A DNA stretch of 5,425 nt, from positions 1 to 5,425 of the forward strand of contig CAXGUU010000227.1 of the NCBI GenBank assembly GCA_964012875.1, in the 5' to 3' direction. This DNA comes from CAXGUU01 sp964012875 (GTDB taxonomy: Bacteria > Pseudomonadota > Gammaproteobacteria > Ga0077536). A program made the position numbers and the translations under genes. The notes below the pieces were generated by a model that made no database searches, was not told the DNA's origin, and worked only from the letters and a program-made list of their open reading frames with translations. Each line of letters opens with the position of its first letter. The first letter of the stretch is position 1. Shown in pieces: positions 1 through 5,237 of this stretch.

Positions 1-372
1 AATGTAATGCCGTAGGTATGTCAGTTTCACTAACTCGGACAGTCGGCCCGGTACCACGACATTCAGACCTGCTGAGACATTCATGGCTCGGAACGTGATC
101 CAGAACGGCGCTCGCGGCGTGCGTACCAACAACGCGTGGCGATAGGTTGCGAAGACAATTGCCAGGAACATCGGCAGCTGCGCGGCCAGAGCAGCGTAAA
201 TCAATTGCGAATCGTAAATCCTGCCACCACTGTCCGATAAAAACGTCCACGCTACGACAGCACCCAACAGAACGACAGTTGCGAGTCGGAGCACCGATCC
301 CAGAAATCGGAATTTCTCCGGTTCTGCAGCCGCTTCCCCTACACCCCGTGCGGATTCTTGACGGTCGTTCAC
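1..372 (-). CDS. Flippase-like / lysylphosphatidylglycerol synthase TM-region membrane protein, N-terminal part
   Basis: This is the first 124 codons of a gene that runs off the left edge. I translated it from the minus strand; it begins with GTG at 372-370 and stays open to base 1. Residues 1-24 are hydrophilic and charged. A hydrophobic helix follows at about 27-44 (VLRLATVVLLGAVVAW) and a second at about 57-76 (LIYAALAAQLPMFLAIVFAT). Then come WITFRAMNVSAGLN and VVVPGRLSELVKLTYLR (about 91-121). The PGR-x-x-E-x-x-K pattern after an N-x-x-x-P segment is typical of the integral-membrane domain of lysylphosphatidylglycerol synthase and its flippase-like relatives (UPF0104/PF03706), which usually have about 300 residues and 7-9 helices. 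The GTG overlaps the stop of the deacetylase-like gene as GTGA, so translation is probably coupled; only a weak purine stretch precedes it. Inner-membrane location is expected. Its substrate cannot be told: relatives act on or transport phospholipids, and many lie in glycan clusters. Family call fairly sure, function unknown. Confidence 0.78.
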   Translation of the reverse strand, partial: MNDRQESARGVGEAAAEPEKFRFLGSVLRLATVVLLGAVVAWTFLSDSGGRIYDSQLIYAALAAQLPMFLAIVFATYRHALLVRTPRAPFWITFRAMNVSAGLNVVVPGRLSELVKLTYLRHYI

Positions 373-1688
373 GAGGTCAGCAATTCCAATAATACGTCAA
401 AGCCTGTGCCCCAGTTGTAATCGGGACTGAGCGTATGGGTGTGCCAGCACACGCTGGCGATTCCACCAACTGCGACAACTTCATTAAGCCAACGCGCCAT
501 CGCTTCTGCAAGCGCATCCTCATCCGGCTGCGCGTAGTCATAAAAGTGGGAATCCATAAACACCATCGGGATCGCCGCAAGAGTCATCGACCGATTGCGT
601 TCGACATCCCAGGGGTTGAATCTCAATGCACAGCCATTCCGGAAGGCCGGGCGGTCGTTAAAACCCAAAGTGCTGTCGAGGCGCAGTCCACAGGCTTCCT
701 GTGCGCGCCACGTATCGTCCCAGGAGAAACACAGCCAATGTTGGCGACAGCGGTCAATCGACTCACCACAGACTGCCTCAACAGCGAGTTTTTCTATCCC
801 CATGCTTTCAGCGTCGGGGACCGCTGTGTAGCGTTGATGCAAACCAACATGCCACTTACCACGACGCAGATGCCTTATCTCGTTGGCGATCTTCTCGCTG
901 CCGACGTCGTAGCCCGGATCCAGTAATATCCGTTTTGGGCTAACGCGCCTGAGGCCAGGAGCCCCACCGTAGAAATGGAATGTGCTGCGCAGGCCAAGTC
1001 TCTCCTCTTTCTCGCGAATTTCCGACAACGTCCAGAAATGGCCGCGGCTAAAAGCAAACCTCCCGGCCTGTACCAACTTGCTATGCGCCTGGCCGAAGTT
1101 CTGGTCGGTCAGCCCACGAACGGCATTGTAAAGATTAAAAGCAGACTGTTTGATTCGAATTTCGAGCGTTTTACTTACTGCATCGACGTCGTGAGTCAAA
1201 TCGATTTCGTGCGCCGGGAACCGGCCAAACAAAACGTCCGCGTCGATTTGAGCCGCACGAGCCGCCCAGTTTCGCAAAAAAATGAAAATCCAGTTGGCCC
1301 AGGCCCGATCAAACAATCTCGTATCGACGTTATCAAGTTGAAAGCAATACGAATTGAAGGCGGGTTTCTCAGCCTGACTACGACGTTCGGTGGCACCGAT
1401 AAGATGCAAATAGGCCGCCAAGATCCAGTCGCAGCGCTGATACGCTGGCGCTGGACCGTCACATAACGCCGCATTGTCGACAAGGATAGCAGTGGGCGCG
1501 CCGGCGCGCCCCGAAAATGCCCATGCTGGTAACTCAACGTCGACCGAACTACCGTGGCAATGTCTGGCGAGCTCGGGAACGGGCAGGGCTTCAAGCGCAC
1601 CGGCGTTATTGGGCCAGTAACGCGCACCACTGGACACTACCCAATCCCGCCAGGCATCGTCTTTCTCGTCAATAGTTGGTCGCTGCAC
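369..1688 (-). CDS. Polysaccharide deacetylase-like protein (divergent NodB-type family)
   Basis: A 439-residue protein without signal peptide or clear membrane helix, so probably cytoplasmic. An N-terminal domain of about 155 residues precedes a divergent NodB-like half. Recognisable blocks are EIDLTHDVDAV (161-171, the counterpart of the metal-binding TFDD motif), STFHFYGG (235-242), HVGLHQRY (280-287), CRQHWL (314-319), a GLRLDSTLGF stretch (334-343), AFRNGCALRFNPWD (348-361), the MD pair at 378-379 and WHTHTLSPDYNWG (415-427). This order matches the polysaccharide-deacetylase-like proteins often found in exopolysaccharide clusters of proteobacteria and Bacteroidetes. The classic HxxxH metal site is not evident, so hydrolytic activity is uncertain. 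The start is GTG at 1688-1686, the first start codon after an in-frame TAA at 1781-1779. A GGAG sits 12 bases upstream, further than ideal; a GTG in the GVVSS-like region (codon 18) is an alternative. The gene is divergent from the aminotransferase and overlaps the flippase-like gene by 4 bases. Two 163-codon open frames on the opposite strand are shadows. Confidence 0.82.
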   Translation of the reverse strand: MQRPTIDEKDDAWRDWVVSSGARYWPNNAGALEALPVPELARHCHGSSVDVELPAWAFSGRAGAPTAILVDNAALCDGPAPAYQRCDWILAAYLHLIGATERRSQAEKPAFNSYCFQLDNVDTRLFDRAWANWIFIFLRNWAARAAQIDADVLFGRFPAHEIDLTHDVDAVSKTLEIRIKQSAFNLYNAVRGLTDQNFGQAHSKLVQAGRFAFSRGHFWTLSEIREKEERLGLRSTFHFYGGAPGLRRVSPKRILLDPGYDVGSEKIANEIRHLRRGKWHVGLHQRYTAVPDAESMGIEKLAVEAVCGESIDRCRQHWLCFSWDDTWRAQEACGLRLDSTLGFNDRPAFRNGCALRFNPWDVERNRSMTLAAIPMVFMDSHFYDYAQPDEDALAEAMARWLNEVVAVGGIASVCWHTHTLSPDYNWGTGFDVLLELLTS

Positions 1689-1764
1689 TGGGCGCGAACA
1701 CTCCGCGGGTTTTGCGCACGTGGCGATGTGGGAGCCGCCGACGACATCGTCAATGCGAGCGCTG

Positions 1765-1784
1765 CTATAAACGCAGTATTATAG
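1765..1784. promoter_or_regulatory. Inverted repeat in the divergent intergenic region, candidate operator
   Basis: CTATAA at 1765-1770 and TTATAG at 1779-1784 form a perfect 6+6-bp inverted repeat around an 8-base spacer, inside the 133-bp gap between two divergent operons. The half-sites are AT-rich in a GC-rich setting. The right half overlaps the leftward TATAAT, and the left half could act as part of a rightward -10 element (TATAAA at 1766-1771). It could therefore be a regulator site or simply two back-to-back -10 boxes. Nothing else in the 1689-1821 gap resembles a gene. Confidence 0.3.
1778..1783 (-). promoter_or_regulatory. Candidate -10 box for the deacetylase/flippase operon
   Basis: Read leftward this is a perfect TATAAT, the sigma-70 -10 consensus. 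The transcript would start near 1771 and have a leader of about 80 bases before the GTG at 1688. No good -35 is found 16-18 bases further upstream (1800-1807 reads as CTCGAA-like), and there is no TGn extension, so an activator may be needed if the site is real. Confidence 0.3.
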
Positions 1785-1821
1785 GCGCGAGCATTTTTTA
1801 TTCGAGCCCCGTTGTTCCCTC

Positions 1822-3027
1822 ATGGCTATTGGTGTAATACCGCGCTTTACGCCCGAAACAACGCTAATTGACATTGCGACTAGTCTCATCGGCGGCAACG
1901 CCCGGGCGGACTTGTCGCCGATCGATGCGGTCGAGGCCGCGCTCGCAAGCGCGTGCGGCGCCAGCAGTGCAGCCATGATGCCGAGCGCTCGCGCCGGACT
2001 GTACTGGATTATGAGGGCGCTGAAACCGCCACGAATTTATTTACCGGCATTCCTGTGCTCCTCCATTTACGAATGCGTTCTGCGCGCTGACATACCGATA
2101 ACTTATCTTGATGTCAGGCCCGAATCATTCGAAACCGACTACAGCGGTATTGATTTCGAAGCCGGCTCTATATTGCTCCTTGTACACCAATACGGTATCC
2201 CGAGTGACCCGGGTGCGGCTCGCGATGTAGCCGATAAACACAATCTTGTGTTGGTTGAAGACATCGCGGCAAGCCTCGGTTCGACCTGGGAAGGCCAGCC
2301 GGTCGGCAGTTTCGGCGACGCTGCGATTGCAAGTTTTGAGTTCAGTAAGACCATCTCCGCGTGCAAAGGAGGCGCTGCACTGTTCCAGGACGACAGCATC
2401 CGTTCCGCTGTCGTTCGAGCGATCGAGCAGGCGCGGGCCGACGGCGAACTCGACACGCAAACTCCATGGTTCGCGCACGCGTTGACGGGAATGGTGTATC
2501 GCTTTCTATTACTGCCCTGGGTTTATGGCGCGGTAACTCTGCCGCTTTTCCGGATGCGGCACGGTGCGTTCGTCGACCGTAGCCAAACGATCGAGACCAG
2601 GGGTGTGTATCAGGCTGATTTTGCCAACGGACGCGCGGCATTACTCAGTCGAATGTTGCATCGCCTTCCCCGGATCAGCGAACGTCGCCGTGCTATCGGC
2701 GAACAATACCGAAGCCATCTGTCTGACTGCCCGGGTATTCGTATGACACAAATAGACGACAGAGCCACAAGCGTCTACACACACTTCCCGACTCTGCTTG
2801 ATGCCGAGAAACGCGATCAGGTAGTCCATGCTCTGTGGCGTGCCGGCATCGATCCGGGTTTTAACTTCTCTTACCTTTGCGGCGGCAACTCAGTCGCCGC
2901 GGCGGCGCCCCGGTCGTTAGCCTATACCGAATCGATCCTGACGCTGCCCGTCACGAGCAAGCTCTCGGACGACAATGTTCGGCACATCGCTCATTCGTTA
3001 AGAGACGCCGTCGCCGCCGCGACCTGA
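1822..3027 (+). CDS. DegT/DnrJ/EryC1/StrS family PLP-dependent aminotransferase
   Basis: A 401-residue fold-type I aminotransferase of the family that puts an amino group on nucleotide-linked keto sugars for surface glycans. Blocks in order: N-terminal IPRFTPETTLIDI (6-18), the substrate/PLP-phosphate region near PSARAGLYWIM (54-64), YLPAFLCSS (73-81) in the place of the usual 'P.fT' segment, HQYG (122-125), VEDIAASLGS (145-154) with Asp147 expected to pair with the PLP ring nitrogen, GSFGDAAIASFEFSK (162-176) with Lys176 as the expected Schiff-base lysine, and CKGGAAL (181-187) where the family normally reads GEGG or GDGG. A middle stretch rich in hydrophobics (219-244) and a C-terminal domain follow. 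Length is normal. The ATG at 1822 is the first start after an in-frame TAA at 1768; no Shine-Dalgarno is visible before it. The FemAB-like gene follows after 38 bases on the same strand, suggesting an operon. Sugar substrate unknown; some relatives are dehydratases that lack the lysine, but here it is present. Confidence 0.87.
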   Translation: MAIGVIPRFTPETTLIDIATSLIGGNARADLSPIDAVEAALASACGASSAAMMPSARAGLYWIMRALKPPRIYLPAFLCSSIYECVLRADIPITYLDVRPESFETDYSGIDFEAGSILLLVHQYGIPSDPGAARDVADKHNLVLVEDIAASLGSTWEGQPVGSFGDAAIASFEFSKTISACKGGAALFQDDSIRSAVVRAIEQARADGELDTQTPWFAHALTGMVYRFLLLPWVYGAVTLPLFRMRHGAFVDRSQTIETRGVYQADFANGRAALLSRMLHRLPRISERRRAIGEQYRSHLSDCPGIRMTQIDDRATSVYTHFPTLLDAEKRDQVVHALWRAGIDPGFNFSYLCGGNSVAAAAPRSLAYTESILTLPVTSKLSDDNVRHIAHSLRDAVAAAT

Positions 3028-3065
3028 CGACGCGACCCCGGAATGGAACGGATCGATTGAGTCGG

Positions 3066-3992
3066 ATGCGTCAAACGTTTGAAGCCACGAATTTTTGGCG
3101 CGGATTGTTAGAGGCAATTTTTGGCTTCAAAGAGCGAATCGTCGAAATGGATGGTTTGAGTCTGGTCTGCTGGCAGCATCCAATTCGCGACCGATTGATA
3201 TCTACGCCGTACCGGGATCGCCTCGCCTTGCAGTGGCAAAAAGGATCGCCACATCTTGATTTGGAGGCGCTTGCGCGGGCGCTGCCGGATCAGGACGTTG
3301 TGCTTAAAGATTGCGCGGAGTTTCTGGTGCAGAAGGAGCCTGCGTCCCTGCCACAGATGACCAACAACTACGTGAATACAAGTGTGCAGCTGGACGATGC
3401 CCTGCATGAGCGATTTAAGCGCTCGGCAAAAAAGAATATCCGGCGTGCACGTGAAGTCTATGGCCTCGAGACTGACATCAATCCGCCTGGCGTCATTGAT
3501 GATTTTTATGCCCTGTACCTGAAGACGCGCCAACGCCTTGGCGTCGTCCCCTATCCGCGACATTTTTTTGAATACCTGCTTGCGCAGTCGAATTCGCCGG
3601 TTGTCGTTTTTCGCTGCCGCGCACAAAGCTCAACACTAGGCTACCTGTGGTGCTATCTTCATGATCAAGAAATGATCTCGGCGCACATCGCGTACGACTT
3701 TTCTCGACGCAACATGCGGATCAGCGATTTCTTATTCGTCTCCGCATTCGAGTGGGGCATGGCCAACGGCCGCAGTACTTATCGGTTTGGCGCAGACAAC
3801 GCCAACCAGACAAGCTTGATAAAATCCAAGGAGAAGCTGGGCGCGGTTGCACGAAAGCAATTCGACTATTCCGCTGTTGGTGCATTCGGCAGCGTGGATA
3901 ATCCGAATGCCTGGCATCGCAGGATTTTGCGTAACCTGCCGCAACCGGTTTTTCGTAAAACTTCCATCGTTACGCGCTGGCACTGTGATTAA
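3066..3992 (+). CDS. FemAB/GNAT-fold acyltransferase (BioF2-like acetyltransferase domain)
   Basis: A 308-residue soluble protein resembling the FemAB-like, GNAT-fold acyltransferases (Acetyltransf_6/BioF2-like, PF13480) found in exopolysaccharide and PEP-CTERM/exosortase loci. An N-terminal half (1-110) is poorly conserved. The recognisable core is RSAKKNIRRAREVYG (119-133), VIDDFYALYLKTRQRLGVVPYPRHFFEYLL (143-172, given here as two linked blocks: a helix with YLKTRQRLG and a PYPRHFF segment), VVVFRCR (179-185), LGYLWCYLHDQEMISAHIAY (191-210), the MRISDFLFVSAFEWGM helix (217-232), then YRFGADN (239-245) and LIKSKEKLGA (251-260). The last two are the typical 'F.FGrs....g...FK..wG' end of the family. 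The chosen start is ATG 3066, 38 bases after the aminotransferase stop; TTG 3057 is in frame too. The frame is open back to 2877, but that 63-residue extension is arginine-rich and overlaps the aminotransferase, so I reject it. Likely acylates an amino sugar or amino group; donor and acceptor unknown. Confidence 0.8.
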   Translation: MRQTFEATNFWRGLLEAIFGFKERIVEMDGLSLVCWQHPIRDRLISTPYRDRLALQWQKGSPHLDLEALARALPDQDVVLKDCAEFLVQKEPASLPQMTNNYVNTSVQLDDALHERFKRSAKKNIRRAREVYGLETDINPPGVIDDFYALYLKTRQRLGVVPYPRHFFEYLLAQSNSPVVVFRCRAQSSTLGYLWCYLHDQEMISAHIAYDFSRRNMRISDFLFVSAFEWGMANGRSTYRFGADNANQTSLIKSKEKLGAVARKQFDYSAVGAFGSVDNPNAWHRRILRNLPQPVFRKTSIVTRWHCD

Positions 3993-4036
3993 AATTGCGT
4001 CTCGTTGGGAGCTTTCGTTTAAAAAGTAGCAATATT

Positions 4037-4177
4037 GGATTTCCCTCCGGTCCATCGACCGAAGGTCTACCCATCGGCCTGCAAGCGGTCGGTGCGGAAT
4101 TCCATGACGACCGCATCTCGGAAAGACGTGCATTACCGCAGACGCCGTCGAATGAACCTGTAGGAGGGTATTCATGA
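4037..4177 (+). pseudogene. Amidase-signature enzyme, C-terminal remnant
   Basis: The frame reading GFPSGPSTEGLPIGLQAVG (about 4037-4093), then AEFHDDRISERRALPQ and a short end, matches the extreme C-terminus of amidase-signature proteins (PF01425; family pattern P.G....GLP.GlQlvg..f.d..ll). Intact amidases have roughly 450-550 residues with a Lys-Ser-Ser triad; only some 45 residues remain and the catalytic body is absent from the window. The frame reaches back to a TTG at 3995, but the part before 4037 shows no amidase similarity and lies just after the acyltransferase stop. The TGA at 4175-4177 overlaps the cyclase ATG as ATGA, which suggests that the lost gene was coupled to the cyclase. 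The remnant may still be read through, but an enzyme is not possible. A 5' deletion joined to the glycan operon is the likely origin. Confidence 0.6.
4162..4167 (+). promoter_or_regulatory. Strong Shine-Dalgarno of the cyclase-family gene
   Basis: AGGAGG, the full consensus, ends 6 bases before the ATG at 4174 and fixes that start. It lies within the amidase remnant. It is much stronger than anything before the other four genes, which have weak or no visible ribosome binding sites. Confidence 0.85.
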
Positions 4178-5172
4178 AGCACTACTTATTTATGGCAACA
4201 GCAGGTCTTTCTTCGCTTTTGTGCATGGCTATCTTCGCGGACGAACATCACCTGCCTGAAAAATGGTGGCCATCACCTTGGGGAGCTACCGACCAGAAAG
4301 GCGCGCTAAATCACCTACGCCCAGCAACGGTTTTGCGGGCCACGAAATTAATCACCGACGGTGAGATTTACGACATGACTCATGTTTATGAAGAGTCGAT
4401 GCCTTTGTTTTCGCTAACCCCTGGGAAACGAAAATTTACTCTATCGATCCCGGGTGCACCTTCTTGGGGACCGATAGGAGAAAACAGACTGGTATGGAAC
4501 GAAGATTATCTCGCGGGGCATCTCACGCAGGATGGGACACAGTTCGATGCGCTTTCGCACATGGGTACACAGCTGGGTGCCACCGGTGATCTAAACCAGA
4601 TCCGCTATTACAACGGCTTCACACATGCGGAGATTGGAAGCGGGCGTGGATTCACCAAACTTGGCGTTGAGAACGTCACCCCAATCTTTACCCGCGGTAT
4701 CTTGATCGACTTTGTGCGGTTGCTGGGACGCCCACTTGAATGCGGTGAAGAAATCGCACTTAGTCAAGTTACAGCAGGACTCGAGCAGAGTGGGTTTTCA
4801 AAAGATACGATCCAACCTGGCGACGCCTTGTTCTATAACACTGGATGGATCCGATTCTGGAAAAAAGACAACGAAAAATTTAGTGCTTGCGCTCCCGGTT
4901 TGTCTGATAAGGCTGGTGATTGGGTAGTCGAGCAACAGGTTTTGCTGGTCGGCACCGATAACTGGGCTGTCGAGGCGATTCCAGGGCCGAACCCAAAGAT
5001 TTTTGCGCCGAATCACCAGAAATTTCTGGTGGAGAACGGAATTTACATCATGGAAAATTTGAACCTATCCGTCTTGATCGAGGCCGAAATTTACGAATTT
5101 GCCTTCGTCTTTGGTGCATTGCCTATCAAGGGCGCGACTGGCACACCGGGAAGACCATTTGCCATACGATGA
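4174..5172 (+). CDS. Exported cyclase-family hydrolase (kynurenine formamidase-like)
   Basis: A 332-residue protein of the cyclase family (PF04199), metal-dependent hydrolases that include bacterial kynurenine formamidase and isatin hydrolase. Residues 1-22 are a probable Sec signal peptide (hydrophobic core about 4-21, likely cut after IFA at 20-22), which points to the periplasm; the SLLC near residue 27 lacks a small residue before Cys, so it is not a good lipobox. The mature part begins LPEKWWPSPWGATDQKGALN (27-46, typical of the longer members). The metal motif region is H116-L-T-Q-D-G-T-Q-F-D125-A-L-S-H129, in which Gln123 replaces the His of the usual HxGTHxDxxxH. Later landmarks are QPGDALFYNTGW (214-225), VGTDNWAVEAIPG (259-271), and HQKFLVENGIYIMENLNLSVL (281-301, containing the invariant-looking GIYIMENLNL). 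Length is normal. It follows the amidase remnant and is not clearly part of the glycan operon. Family members act on cyclic amides, formyl-kynurenine or esters; the substrate here is unknown. Confidence 0.87.
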   Translation: MKHYLFMATAGLSSLLCMAIFADEHHLPEKWWPSPWGATDQKGALNHLRPATVLRATKLITDGEIYDMTHVYEESMPLFSLTPGKRKFTLSIPGAPSWGPIGENRLVWNEDYLAGHLTQDGTQFDALSHMGTQLGATGDLNQIRYYNGFTHAEIGSGRGFTKLGVENVTPIFTRGILIDFVRLLGRPLECGEEIALSQVTAGLEQSGFSKDTIQPGDALFYNTGWIRFWKKDNEKFSACAPGLSDKAGDWVVEQQVLLVGTDNWAVEAIPGPNPKIFAPNHQKFLVENGIYIMENLNLSVLIEAEIYEFAFVFGALPIKGATGTPGRPFAIR

Positions 5173-5237
5173 AGAAGCCCACCAGTTCTGTACTTGTGGA
5201 TCGGCTAGCGCTTCAACAGCTCCGGCGGATGGTATAG
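5169..5237 (+). other. 22-codon ORF overlapping the cyclase stop, possible degraded gene start
   Basis: An ATG at 5169-5171 overlaps the cyclase TGA (5170-5172) as ATGA and opens a 22-residue frame, MKKPTSSVLVDRLALQQLRR followed by MV and a TAG at 5235-5237. The arrangement copies the coupling seen before the cyclase, so it may be the start of a third operon gene since lost, or chance. I recognise no family, and no frame continues it downstream. Confidence 0.15.

Noticed and set aside
147..392. Plus-strand 81-codon open frame over the flippase-like gene.
   Set aside because: The minus strand there encodes a membrane protein with helices and the PGRLSELVK motif; the plus-strand product is arginine- and proline-rich without any recognisable feature.
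435..1466. Two long plus-strand open frames (435-926 and 975-1466, 163 codons each) opposite the deacetylase-like gene.
   Set aside because: They lie wholly antisense to a gene with clear family motifs, show no recognisable domains, and have the composition expected of antisense frames in GC-rich coding DNA.
1495..1510. GGCGCGCC twice in tandem, a 16-bp perfect palindrome.
   Set aside because: It lies within the deacetylase-like coding region and simply encodes Gly-Arg-Ala-Gly-Ala-Pro with GC-rich codons; no flanking repeat or site structure supports a function.
2125..2641. Minus-strand open frames of 99-117 codons inside the aminotransferase gene.
   Set aside because: Antisense shadows of a well supported PLP-enzyme gene; no domain or ribosome site seen.
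2877..3065. N-terminal extension of 63 residues for the FemAB-like gene, starting at 2877.
   Set aside because: It overlaps the aminotransferase by 151 bases, is a low-complexity arginine-rich shadow of that gene, and ATG 3066 just after the upstream stop gives the normal protein.
3993..4036. Possible terminator after the acyltransferase gene.
   Set aside because: Only a 3-bp stem (CTC/GAG) near TTTCGTTT could be drawn; this is too weak to call.
3732..4182. Minus-strand frames of 147 and 70 codons spanning the end of the acyltransferase gene and the following gap.
   Set aside because: They run antisense to the conserved YRFGADN region and to the amidase remnant, and resemble no family.
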